In this document: positions 6,808-14,698 of the stretch, in pieces
Numbering within the stretch: the first letter of the stretch is position 1
Layout of the letters: each line of letters starts with the position of its first letter
DNA from: Streptosporangiales bacterium
GTDB taxonomy: Bacteria > Actinomycetota > Actinomycetes > Streptosporangiales > WHSR01
Direction: 5' to 3'
NCBI GenBank assembly: GCA_009379995.1
Contig: WHSR01000055.1
Span: forward strand, 1 to 37,814
DNA: 37,814 nucleotides
Translations under genes and position numbers: made by a program
The notes under the pieces: model-generated
Seen by the model: the letters and a program-made list of their open reading frames with translations, nothing else
The model's database searches: none
What the model was told of the DNA's origin: nothing

Positions 6808-8208
6808 CTACTCGATCCCGAAGCCGAACGTGCTCATGATCGTGTAGATCCCCAGCACGGCGATGGCGAGGCTGCTGATCAGCAGCAACGTGTTGAACAG
6901 GCTACCGCCGTAAAGTCGGCGGTCGATCTCGGTCCGCCGCAGGTACCAGACCGCCACCACCACTGCCAGCAGGAAGATGCCGGTCATCACGCCGCCGATC
7001 TGGACCATGACGACCGGGGACTCGATGAGCAGATAGGCGATGGCCCAGATGATCGGCAGCACGACGGTGAACGTGCGGATCCAGCGCAGCCGGGTTCCCG
7101 GATTCTGCCAGTCCAGGACGCCCAGGGTGGCGAGCAGGTTGGTGTACATCCTCGACCAGCTGGGCAGCCCGGCCCACAGGGTCGAGCCGAGCACCGCGAT
7201 GGCCCCGACGAGGAAGATGATGTTGGCCCATTCGCCGAGGGTGTCGGTGTACATCCGGGACAGCGTGACGATCATTTCGTTGCCCTCGGGCACCAGGCCC
7301 TGCGGGTTCAGCACCGCGGCGCCCATGAGGAAGAAGGCCAGCGTCCCGAAGGTGTAGATGATCCAGGACAGGAACGCGTCCCGGTACATCACCTTGATCC
7401 AGCCGTTCGCGCGCCGCGCCCAAGCCTCGCTGCCGTCCGCCGGGCCGACCCAGCGGGCGTAGCCCTTCTCGACACACCAGTACGTGTAGAAGGTGATCTC
7501 GTCGGCGCCGACTCCGGTGATCCCGAACATGGCGACCGCCGCACCGACGGCACCGGCGGGGATCCGGAAGGTGAGGCCGCTGAGGACGTCGCCCCCTCCG
7601 TAGGAGAACGGCGAGAACGGCAGGCCGAAGGCGATGACGATGGTGAGGAACGTGAAGAGAACGACGAGCAGGATGGCCCCGCGCTCGATCAGGCCGTACC
7701 GGTTCGAGTACAGCAGCGCGATGCTGCCGGCGGCGACGATGATCGTCCAGGTCAGGACGGAGGTGAACCCGAGCGGGTCGCCGCCGAAGGGTATGAGGAT
7801 GCTGAAGGCGACAGCGACACCGCCGACGATGCCGCCGGCCTGGAGGATCTTCGAAAGCGCCAGCACGATCCACATCAGGTTGACCCAGCCGAGCCGGCCA
7901 AGCTTGGGCGGCACCTTGTTGTAGCCGGTGAGCGCCGGTTGGCCGGTCGAGATGGTCCAGCGGGCGAGCTCGATCTGCACGGCCACCTTGACCAGCGTGC
8001 TGACGACAACCATCCACAGGATGACGAAGCCGGCCTGGGCGCCGAGCGTGGTGGTGGCGATGAGCTCGCCGGAGCCGACGATCGAGGCGCTCAGGATGAG
8101 GCCGGGTCCCAGGTACCGGACGCTCGGCCCCCAGCCCTTGGGCGGTTCCTTGATGCCCTCGGGGGTCAGCTGGTACGGATCACCCGCGTGCGCCACTCCT
8201 GTCGCCAT
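6808..8208 (-). CDS. Nramp-family transporter lacking the canonical metal-site motifs
   Basis: 466 aa from the ATG at 8208, with about 11-12 hydrophobic segments spread over the whole length in the Nramp/SLC11 pattern (APC fold). In canonical Nramp proteins transmembrane helix 1 carries DPGN and helix 6 carries MPH. The equivalent regions here read GPGLILSASIVGSGELIA and GITGVGADEITFYTYW, so both binding motifs are replaced, with acidic GSGE and GADE elements instead. Substrate is therefore uncertain: it may not be Mn2+/Fe2+. The gene is transcribed away from the cyclase gene, with 214 bp between them that show no gene. The DUF2461 remnant lies just downstream. Confidence 0.85.
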   Translation of the reverse strand: MATGVAHAGDPYQLTPEGIKEPPKGWGPSVRYLGPGLILSASIVGSGELIATTTLGAQAGFVILWMVVVSTLVKVAVQIELARWTISTGQPALTGYNKVPPKLGRLGWVNLMWIVLALSKILQAGGIVGGVAVAFSILIPFGGDPLGFTSVLTWTIIVAAGSIALLYSNRYGLIERGAILLVVLFTFLTIVIAFGLPFSPFSYGGGDVLSGLTFRIPAGAVGAAVAMFGITGVGADEITFYTYWCVEKGYARWVGPADGSEAWARRANGWIKVMYRDAFLSWIIYTFGTLAFFLMGAAVLNPQGLVPEGNEMIVTLSRMYTDTLGEWANIIFLVGAIAVLGSTLWAGLPSWSRMYTNLLATLGVLDWQNPGTRLRWIRTFTVVLPIIWAIAYLLIESPVVMVQIGGVMTGIFLLAVVVAVWYLRRTEIDRRLYGGSLFNTLLLISSLAIAVLGIYTIMSTFGFGIE

Positions 8209-8422
8209 GACCGGCCCTCCGTCGGATACCCGAACACCGTCGCGATCGGCGGCTGCTGCGAAACGGTAGCGCCTTCGCCGCCGCGTGCCTTCCCCTTGAT
8301 CGCCCTCTCTGTGGGCCGCAAGCGGCCAACGGCGCAGGGGCCGCCCATCCAGCCCTGTTCAGTTGGCGTCTTCGCCCATATCCTTTGGCCGCTCCAGGAT
8401 CTTGGCGGGCCAGGGGGTACCG

Positions 8423-9451
8423 ATGAACCAGCGGATCAATGAGCTCCTGACCGACTTCCGAAGCGGCTTCCTTACCCGGCGCGGATTCCTGGCTAAGGCC
8501 GGAGCGTTCGGTGTGTCCGCCGCCGCGGCGAGCGCCCTGATCGACCAGGGGGAGGCCAGCGCCGCCGTCGATTCACCGGCCGACGTGCTGTCGGGACGGA
8601 TCTCCTCGGGGCGCTGGGAGGTCGTCGACCTGTCCGTCACCACTGCCGAGAACCACCCGACGAACTGGCCCACCGATCCGCTGTTCCACGTCGTACCGAT
8701 GACGTGGTTCGACCGCATCCCCGGACCTAACGGGAGCAACAGCGGCGCCGTCGAGGCCTCGGTCGCTGCGGTCCAGCGGTACGAGATCACCGAGCACACC
8801 GGTACGCAGATGGACTTCCCGCCGCACTTCATCCCCCCGCCCGGGGTGTCGGTGGACGGCGCGCCCAGCAACGAGTACGGGCGCAAGACCGGTGACAAGT
8901 TCGAGCTGACCGAGTTCTTCGGACCGGCCGTCGTGGTCGACGTACGGGAGCTGCTGGAGGCACACACCCAGCCCGGGACCAGCGCCCGGATCACCCCGGA
9001 CTGGCTGCGGTCCTGGGAGCGGCGGCACGGCCGGATCGGGGAGGGCGAGGTGCCCATGTGGTTCTCCGGCTACACCGACAGGTACTACCGACGGTTCCCG
9101 GAAAATGACCGGTTCCAGGACCGCATGCTGTGGAAGCCGCTCGTGGAGAAGTCCGAGCCGGGCTGGGTGGCGGCGCACCCGGACACCGTGGAGATGCTGC
9201 ACGAGCGCGGGGTACGCCACGTCGTGACGGACGGTCCGAGCTTCGGCGCGGCCGACGACGGCCAGGGTCCGCACGTGGCGGGTCTGCAGTACGGCATGAG
9301 CTACACCGAGAACGCGATCAATCTCGGCAAGCTGCCGGTACGCGGCGCGTTCTACATCGCCGCGCCGTACAAGGTGGCCGACCAGCAGGCCGCCATCGCC
9401 CGCGCTTTCGCCATCAAGTCGGCGGACGTTCCGGGGATCCTGGACGCCTGA
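8423..9451 (+). CDS. Tat-exported cyclase-family hydrolase (kynurenine-formamidase-like fold)
   Basis: 342 aa from the ATG at 8423, with a GGGGG ribosome-binding tract just upstream; the longer frame from 8363 has no good site. The N-terminus carries a twin-arginine signal (TRRGFLAKAGAFGVSAAAAS), so the enzyme is probably folded in the cytoplasm and exported. The PF04199 metal-binding motif HTGTQMDFPPHF (H.GT..D.P.H) is intact at about residues 125-136. Family members hydrolyse amides, esters or cyclic substrates (kynurenine formamidase, isatin hydrolase) using Mn2+ or Zn2+. Exported members with Tat signals are common in actinomycetes, and their substrates are mostly unknown. A hairpin follows the stop. 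Confidence 0.85.
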   Translation: MNQRINELLTDFRSGFLTRRGFLAKAGAFGVSAAAASALIDQGEASAAVDSPADVLSGRISSGRWEVVDLSVTTAENHPTNWPTDPLFHVVPMTWFDRIPGPNGSNSGAVEASVAAVQRYEITEHTGTQMDFPPHFIPPPGVSVDGAPSNEYGRKTGDKFELTEFFGPAVVVDVRELLEAHTQPGTSARITPDWLRSWERRHGRIGEGEVPMWFSGYTDRYYRRFPENDRFQDRMLWKPLVEKSEPGWVAAHPDTVEMLHERGVRHVVTDGPSFGAADDGQGPHVAGLQYGMSYTENAINLGKLPVRGAFYIAAPYKVADQQAAIARAFAIKSADVPGILDA

Positions 9452-9472
9452 CGGTCCCGTCGGCCGGACCGT
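9451..9472. terminator. Hairpin between convergent genes, possible terminator
   Basis: A perfect 7-bp stem (acggtcc/ggaccgt) with an 8-base loop starts at the last base of the cyclase-family stop codon and lies before the convergent stop at 9485. There is no T-tract, as is common in actinomycete terminators. Confidence 0.4.
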
Positions 9473-9484
9473 GAGCGGGCGGGC

Positions 9485-9727
9485 CTAGGTCGTCTCAGCG
9501 CGGTCCCGTACGGTCGTCGCGCCGACGGAGCGCGCGCAGTGCGCGCAGCAGTACAGGGCCCCGTTCACCTGCACGCCGTGGCCGATGATGCGGCACCCGC
9601 AGTGCTCGCAGACCGGCGCCATCCGGTGGATGGCGCACTCGAAGCTGTCGAACACGTGCACGGCGCCTTGGGCGTGGACCTCGAAGGCCAGGTCGTAGTC
9701 GTTGCCGCAGACCTCGCACCGAGCCAT
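9485..9727 (-). CDS. Small Cys-rich metal-binding protein (prokaryotic metallothionein-like)
   Basis: 80 aa from the ATG at 9727 (MARCEVCGNDYD); a longer frame to 9763 is unlikely. There are eight cysteines, mostly in CxxC-like groups (CEVC, CEHCGC, CCAHC), and several histidines. FDSFECAIHRMAPVCEHCGCRIIGHG is the signature region of the actinobacterial metallothionein-like/zinc-ribbon family (PF02069-type annotation). It probably binds Zn2+ or another soft metal in the cytoplasm. It is monocistronic and convergent with the cyclase-family gene. Confidence 0.8.
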   Translation of the reverse strand: MARCEVCGNDYDLAFEVHAQGAVHVFDSFECAIHRMAPVCEHCGCRIIGHGVQVNGALYCCAHCARSVGATTVRDRAETT

Positions 9728-9854
9728 CGGACACCTCCCGCCGGACGACTTCGTCTCTACCACCGACGCCTACCCCCGAAGGCGGGCGGCATTCCGGAAG
9801 GGGCGATTTGGAGTTACCGTCGGAGAAGGGTTCGATCCCTCAGCGGGAGGGCCC

Positions 9855-10292
9855 ATGCAGGCCTGGATCATCTGGTTGATCGTGGCGGCCGGCCTCGGGA
9901 TCGCCGAGCTGCTGACCCTCACGGTGGATCTTGGCCTGCTCGCGGTGGCGGCACTGGCCGCCGGGCTCGTGGGAGCCGTGGGCCTCGGCGTGGGCATGCA
10001 GTTCGTCGCGTTCGCCGCCACCGCCGTGCTGACCTTGGGGATCATCCGTCCGGTCGTCCGGCGGCACCTGCGCCGCCCGCCCGCTCTGCGCACCGGCGCG
10101 GCGGCGCTGATAGGCGCGGAGGCCGTGGTGCTCGCTGAGGTCAGCAAGCACGGCGGGCGGGTGCGTCTCGTCGGCGAGGAGTGGACGGCCCGTCCGTACG
10201 ACTCCACCCTCGTCATTCCCGAGGGAGCCACCGTGGACGTCTTCGCCATCGATGGGGCGACAGCCCTTGTCCATCCGAGGGAGTCCCCGTGA
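9855..10292 (+). CDS. NfeD-like membrane protein
   Basis: 145 aa from the ATG at 9855, preceded by GGGAGG. The N-terminal half has two to three membrane segments (WIIWLIVAAGLGIAELLTL, then VGMQFVAFAATAVLTLGII). The C-terminal half is a small beta-barrel (OB-like) domain containing GRVRLVGEEWTARP, the usual NfeD C-terminal core. NfeD proteins accompany SPFH/stomatin proteins and are thought to help organise membrane microdomains or act with them in quality control. The TGA overlaps the GTG of the SPFH gene by four bases, which is the standard NfeD-SPFH pairing. Confidence 0.9.
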   Translation: MQAWIIWLIVAAGLGIAELLTLTVDLGLLAVAALAAGLVGAVGLGVGMQFVAFAATAVLTLGIIRPVVRRHLRRPPALRTGAAALIGAEAVVLAEVSKHGGRVRLVGEEWTARPYDSTLVIPEGATVDVFAIDGATALVHPRESP

Positions 10293-11230
10293 CCGTCCCT
10301 TTGACAGTACTCATCGTCGGACCCACCCTCGCGCTCCTCGCGGTCGTCTTCGTGGTTCGGTCCGTACGGATCGTGCCGCAGGCTCGCGCGGCCAACGTGG
10401 AGCGGCTCGGCCGCTACCACAAGACCCTCGATGCCGGGCTGAACTTCGTCATCCCGGTCGTCGACCGGGTACGTCCCCGCATCGATCTGCGCGAGCAGGT
10501 GGTGTCGTTCCAGCCGCAGTCGGTCATCACCGAGGACAACCTCGTCGTACACATCGACACGGTCGTCTACTTCCAGGTGATCGATCCCAGCGCCGCCGCC
10601 TATCAGATCTCCAACTACATCCAGGCCATCGAACAGATGACGGTGACCACGCTGCGCAACGTCATCGGCGGGATGGACCTGGAGGAGACGCTCACGTCGC
10701 GGGAGAAGATCAACACCCAGCTGCGGGGGGTTCTCGACGACGCGACCGGCAAGTGGGGGATCCGGATCAAGCGGGTGGAGATCAAGGCGATCGATCCGCC
10801 GCACTCCGTCAAGGAGGCCATGGAGAAGCAGATGCGGGCCGACCGGGAGAAGCGGGCGACCATCCTCGCCGCCGAGGGCGTACGGCAGTCGAAGATCCTC
10901 ACTGCGGAGGGCGAGAAGCAGAGCGCCATCCTGGAGGCCGAGGGTGACAGGCAGGCCGCGGTCCTGCGGGCCGAGGGGCAGGCGGAGGCGATCGAGAGGG
11001 TATTCTCCGCGGTTCACCGCAACGACCCGGACCCCAAGCTCCTCGCCTACCAGTACCTGCAGACGCTCCCCGAGGTCGCCAAGGGTGGGGGCAGCACGTT
11101 CTGGGTGATCCCGAGCGAGGTGACCCAGGCGCTGCAGGCCGTCACCAAGGCATTCGGCGGGAACAGCGCCGAGGACGCGGGCGAGCGCACGGAGGAGGAC
11201 GGGCGGTCCCGCGAGACCCCGTCGACCTAA
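10289..11230 (+). CDS. SPFH/band-7 protein (QmcA/stomatin-like)
   Basis: 313 aa from the GTG at 10289, coupled to nfeD through GTGA. One N-terminal membrane anchor (VLIVGPTLALLAVVFVVRSV) is followed by a band-7 domain beginning RIVPQARAANVERLGRYHKTL and including LREQVVSFQPQSVITEDN. After that comes a long Ala/Glu-rich helix (EKRATILAAEGVRQSK, EGEKQSAILEAEGD) that forms the coiled coil used for oligomer assembly. The C-terminus is polar. Members form large cage-like rings on the cytoplasmic membrane together with NfeD partners. Nothing unusual is seen in the domain order or length. Confidence 0.92.
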   Translation: MTVPLTVLIVGPTLALLAVVFVVRSVRIVPQARAANVERLGRYHKTLDAGLNFVIPVVDRVRPRIDLREQVVSFQPQSVITEDNLVVHIDTVVYFQVIDPSAAAYQISNYIQAIEQMTVTTLRNVIGGMDLEETLTSREKINTQLRGVLDDATGKWGIRIKRVEIKAIDPPHSVKEAMEKQMRADREKRATILAAEGVRQSKILTAEGEKQSAILEAEGDRQAAVLRAEGQAEAIERVFSAVHRNDPDPKLLAYQYLQTLPEVAKGGGSTFWVIPSEVTQALQAVTKAFGGNSAEDAGERTEEDGRSRETPST

Positions 11231-11503
11231 TTCTGGTAAGGGACTTCCGTCACTTCTGCTTGCCCGGCGGATAGGAATTTGTGTCTTGACGGTGTGGCAT
11301 GCTTCGTGCTCCATTTAACGTACGGAGCCAGCAGCGCCTCAACCAGGCCGCCCGCCGACGGGCGACCATAGATGCGGCTTGCCCGCAACAGCGCGACCCC
11401 GGGCTACCCCTGTGCGGGCGATTTCGCTCGCCGTGACGCGAGGAGGAGCACAGGGGATCATCGGGTCGGCAGCGGTCGGCCAGGCATCTCCGATGCGGCA
11501 GCC

Positions 11504-12841
11504 ATGTTGGATGTTGTCAAGTGCGGCGCATTGCGGGTTGCGGTCCAGGCGGGCAACCGGCTGGTGCGCGAGGCAATCGCCGCCTATCTCGATAGACAAG
11601 CGGATCTTCAGGTCGTCGGTACGACGACGCGTCGAGCGGATCTTCCCCAGCTGTGTGAGCTGCGGGCCGCCGAGGTCGTCGTCTTCGAGGCCGACTCAGG
11701 AGCGGGGGACCCGGCCGAGCTCGCGGCCGTACTGCGATCACAACCGCGACAGTTGCACCTCGTCGGGATCCACGACGGCCTCGATCCCGAGGCCGCGGAG
11801 CGGATGCGGGGCGCCGGCGTCGGCCGGCTCGTCGCGCTGTCGGGAGGCGTCGAGGCGCTGCTCGACGCGGTACGGTGTGCGCCCTGGGCCGGGGCGCCCA
11901 CGGCCCAGGTGGCCCAGCGGCGAGGGGTGCTGCTGACCGATCGCGAGCTGCGAATCCTGCGCCTCGTCAGCTCCGGCTACTCGCTGGAGCAGGTCGCGGC
12001 GACGCTGGAGATAAGTCCGCGGACGGTGGAGAACTACAAACGGCGGATCTTCGCGAAGCTCGGCGCACACAGCCAGGCGCACGCGGCCGCCTGTGCTGTG
12101 CGTCTCGGCCTGTTGCCGAGACACGTCGCCCCCGAGATCCGCTCGTATCGGGACCATATGCCCGACATTCCGGTGCTGGGACTGGCGTCCGGGCGGACCG
12201 AACCGCTCACCCAGCAGGTCGCGGAACTTCTGAGGGCGAACGGGATCCCGCTGTCCGTCGAGCGTCCGAATCGGCGGCTGGCCGCCGATCACCCGGCTCG
12301 GCATACCCGCGGGATCGTGGTGGTCGTGCTGGTTGATCCCGAGCCCGCCGACTGGTCGGTACCGTTGGATCTTCCGTGCCGTACGCTCGTCGTCCTTTCC
12401 GAGGAGCCCGACCAGACGGCGACAGTCGACGCCGTGCTGCGGGGCGCGGATGCCCTGATCACCGCGCCGACGCTCGCGGATACGCTGGTGCCGGCGTTTG
12501 GCCTGGTCGCGTCGGGCTACCTGTTGGTCAACGCGTGGCAGGCCCGGAGGTTCCTCAGGGCGGCGTACGCCCGGTTGGTTGGCGTCCGCCCGTTCGTGCC
12601 GCTGGAGCTCACCCAGCGCGAGCGTCAGATCCTGACCTGCATCGAACGCGGGGACTCCGTCAAACAGACTGCGCGTTTCCTCGGGATCACCGTCAAGACC
12701 GTGGAGAGCCTGCAGAGCCGGCTGTTCCGCAAGCTTGGCATACACAATCGGGGAGAGGCTCTCGTGGTGGCATATGGGTTAGGCCTTTTTAACGATAACG
12801 AAAACGCCGTGCCCGTACTGCGCAATCTGTCTACCCCTTAA
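11504..12841 (+). CDS. LuxR/NarL-type regulator with two HTH domains and degenerate receiver-like domains
   Basis: 445 aa from the ATG at 11504 (an in-frame ATG at 11372 is a less likely start). Order: receiver-like domain about 8-125, LuxR HTH at about 143-205 (LTDRELRILRLVSSG ... RTVENYKRRIFAKLG), a second receiver-like region about 218-365, then another LuxR HTH at about 367-430 (LTQRERQILTCIERG ... KTVESLQSRLFRKLG). The first receiver reads VVVFEADSG where a phospho-accepting Asp is expected, so phosphorylation is doubtful. It appears to be an internal duplication of a NarL-type response regulator, which could bind two sites or loop DNA. No sensor kinase is adjacent. The region 11231-11503 upstream holds no gene and probably the promoter. 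Confidence 0.85.
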   Translation: MLDVVKCGALRVAVQAGNRLVREAIAAYLDRQADLQVVGTTTRRADLPQLCELRAAEVVVFEADSGAGDPAELAAVLRSQPRQLHLVGIHDGLDPEAAERMRGAGVGRLVALSGGVEALLDAVRCAPWAGAPTAQVAQRRGVLLTDRELRILRLVSSGYSLEQVAATLEISPRTVENYKRRIFAKLGAHSQAHAAACAVRLGLLPRHVAPEIRSYRDHMPDIPVLGLASGRTEPLTQQVAELLRANGIPLSVERPNRRLAADHPARHTRGIVVVVLVDPEPADWSVPLDLPCRTLVVLSEEPDQTATVDAVLRGADALITAPTLADTLVPAFGLVASGYLLVNAWQARRFLRAAYARLVGVRPFVPLELTQRERQILTCIERGDSVKQTARFLGITVKTVESLQSRLFRKLGIHNRGEALVVAYGLGLFNDNENAVPVLRNLSTP

Positions 12842-12868
12842 GGGTTTTCCGTAGCCTTAAGGGTTTTT
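12835..12868 (+). terminator. Intrinsic terminator overlapping the regulator's stop codon
   Basis: A 9-bp stem (cccttaagg at 12835-12843 with ccttaaggg at 12855-12863) with an 11-base loop is followed by five T residues at 12864-12868. The stem includes the TAA stop. Each arm is itself nearly self-complementary (cccttaaggg), so the same DNA could instead be a pair of protein-binding sites spaced 19-20 bp apart upstream of the peroxidase gene. Confidence 0.6.
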
Positions 12869-12983
12869 CGTCTGGTGCTTTTCGTTGTATTGCGCGTCTT
12901 CCTGACCGGACAATTTCGCCAGACACTCAGTGTCGCCTCTGCGGCGGGGGAGCAGCAGCGGCCGATCCGGACCGGAGATAAAC

Positions 12984-14591
12984 ATGGCAGACAAGCGCGT
13001 CTCAGACGGGCAGCGCCGGGAACTCAGCCGGCGGCGTTTCCTGACCGGGGTGGGTGCGGGTGCCGCGGGTGCCGCGGGTGCCGTGGCCCTGCGTCCCGTC
13101 GATGCCCTCGCCGGGGTTCTCACCCCGCAGGCGGCCGGTACGGCGACCTCGCCCGATCGGTTCGGCCGCATCTTCAACCTGCCTCCGTTCGCGGACTTCA
13201 ACGCATCGACGCTGCGCGGGGCGCTGATGGAGATGGGCAGGCCCGGCGGCGTCGTCGACGCCCAGGACCCGCTGGGGGAAGGCCCCGTCCGCCTGATCAC
13301 CAACCCGGAGCTCAGCCCGAACAACCCCGACAACGAGACCCACACGGCGGGCACGACGTTCGTCGGCCAGTTCATCGACCACGACCAAACCTTCGACCTG
13401 TCCTCCCGCCTCGGCGTGCCCGTGGACCCGGAGCAGTCACCCAACACGCGGACGCCCGGCTTCGACCTCGACGCCGTCTACGGCGGCGGCCCGTCGGGGA
13501 CCCTGCAGTTCTACAATTCGGACGACACCGACAAGTTCCGGCTGGACAACGGTGGACTGTTCGAAGACCTGCCGAGGCAGGCCAACGGCGTGGCGATCAT
13601 CGCAGACGAGCGCAACGACGAGAACCTGATGATCGGCGGGCTGCACGCCGCGTTCCTGCAGTTCCACAACCGGGTGGTCGACCGCCTACGCTCACAGGGC
13701 CAAACGGGCAGCGTCTTTGCCGCGGCCCGCCAGCTCGTCCGCTGGCACTATCAGTGGATCGTCCTGCACGAGTTCCTGCCGCTGTTCGTCGGACAGCAAC
13801 TGGTCAACCAGATCCTGCAGAACGGACGGCAGTTCTACACCCCCGCAGCCGGCCAGCAGTTCATCCCGGTGGAGTATCAGGGCGCCAGTTACCGGTTCGG
13901 GCACAGCATGGTACGGCCCTCGTACCGAGCGAACCTGCAAGGAGATCCCAACGGCAATCCCGATATTGGCGCTCCCGCCTTTTTCGGCTTCATCTTCGAC
14001 CCCGCCGGGGAGGGCCAGGCCGACCCGGTCGACCTGCGCGGCGGTGCCCGTGCGGCCAGGCGGTTCATCGGCTGGCAGACCTTCTTCGACTTCGGCGACG
14101 GGGAAGTACGGCCGAACAAGCGCATCGACACCAACGTCTCCACCCCACTGTTCGACCTGCCCCGGGCCACGATCCCGGGCGGTGAGGGCATGCCGAGGGC
14201 GCTGCCCCAGCGCAACCTGCTGCGGCACGTGACCTGGTCGATCCCCTCCGGACAGGAGATCGCCCGCGCCATGGGGATCCCGGTGCTGCAGGCGCAGGAC
14301 TTCCCCGAGCTTCAGCAGTTCGGGCACGGCCTGCCGAGCAGTACGCCGCTTTGGTACTACGTCCTCAAAGAGGCCGAGCTGATGACCGGCGGCCTCCGGT
14401 TGGCTGGCGTCGGCGCCAGGATCGTCGGCGAGGTCTTCATCGGCCTGCTGCAGCTCGACCCCGCCTCCTATCTCGCCACCAACCCGAACTGGGTGCCGAC
14501 GCTGCCCCGCCGGTCGGGAGGAACGGGCGACTTCCGGATGGTCGACCTGCTGACCTTCGCCGGTGTCGACCCGGTAAGCCGCGGCCAGTGA
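12984..14591 (+). CDS. Tat-exported animal-type haem peroxidase family protein
   Basis: 535 aa from the ATG at 12984 (an upstream ATG at 12930 adds 18 residues). The N-terminus has a twin-arginine signal (SRRRFLTGVGAGAAGAAGAV). The distal haem motif GQFIDHDQTFD and the later proximal region YRFGHSMVRPSY (His after FG) are the two conserved haem sites of the animal peroxidase superfamily (PF03098), and the long helical middle with HNRVVDRL and WHYQWIVLHEFLP also fits. In bacteria such proteins form hypohalous acids or oxidise organic substrates outside the cytoplasm. The dual-HTH regulator gene is immediately upstream, separated by the terminator, and may regulate it. The perfect palindrome at 14616-14680 follows. 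Confidence 0.88.
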   Translation: MADKRVSDGQRRELSRRRFLTGVGAGAAGAAGAVALRPVDALAGVLTPQAAGTATSPDRFGRIFNLPPFADFNASTLRGALMEMGRPGGVVDAQDPLGEGPVRLITNPELSPNNPDNETHTAGTTFVGQFIDHDQTFDLSSRLGVPVDPEQSPNTRTPGFDLDAVYGGGPSGTLQFYNSDDTDKFRLDNGGLFEDLPRQANGVAIIADERNDENLMIGGLHAAFLQFHNRVVDRLRSQGQTGSVFAAARQLVRWHYQWIVLHEFLPLFVGQQLVNQILQNGRQFYTPAAGQQFIPVEYQGASYRFGHSMVRPSYRANLQGDPNGNPDIGAPAFFGFIFDPAGEGQADPVDLRGGARAARRFIGWQTFFDFGDGEVRPNKRIDTNVSTPLFDLPRATIPGGEGMPRALPQRNLLRHVTWSIPSGQEIARAMGIPVLQAQDFPELQQFGHGLPSSTPLWYYVLKEAELMTGGLRLAGVGARIVGEVFIGLLQLDPASYLATNPNWVPTLPRRSGGTGDFRMVDLLTFAGVDPVSRGQ

Positions 14592-14615
14592 GCCCCCTTT
14601 GCCCGATCGACCCCC

Positions 14616-14680
14616 TTTGGCCGTGATCTTGCAGAAATGGTCGAACCCGGTTCGACCATTTCTGCAAGATCACGGCCAAA
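14616..14680. repeat. Perfect 65-bp palindrome (32-bp arms, 1-base centre)
   Basis: Arms at 14616-14647 and 14649-14680 pair without a mismatch. The element starts 25 bases after the peroxidase stop and ends 18 bases before the next ATG. A 20-base piece recurs at 153-172 and a 12-base piece beside the other repeat at 6516-6527, so it belongs to a dispersed family. It could act as a rho-independent-like block to transcription, though no T-tract follows. Confidence 0.93.
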
Positions 14681-14698
14681 CTGATCCACGATGGGTCT

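Noticed and set aside
6706..8442. 578-codon plus-strand open frame opposite the Nramp-like gene
   Set aside because: No recognisable domain and skewed Asp/Glu/Gly/Arg content typical of an antisense shadow.
9770..11314. 514-codon minus-strand open frame opposite NfeD and SPFH genes
   Set aside because: Antisense to two well-supported genes; no motif.
14616..14680. CRISPR-like repeat or tRNA gene
   Set aside because: No repeat-spacer series and no cloverleaf; it is a simple perfect palindrome.
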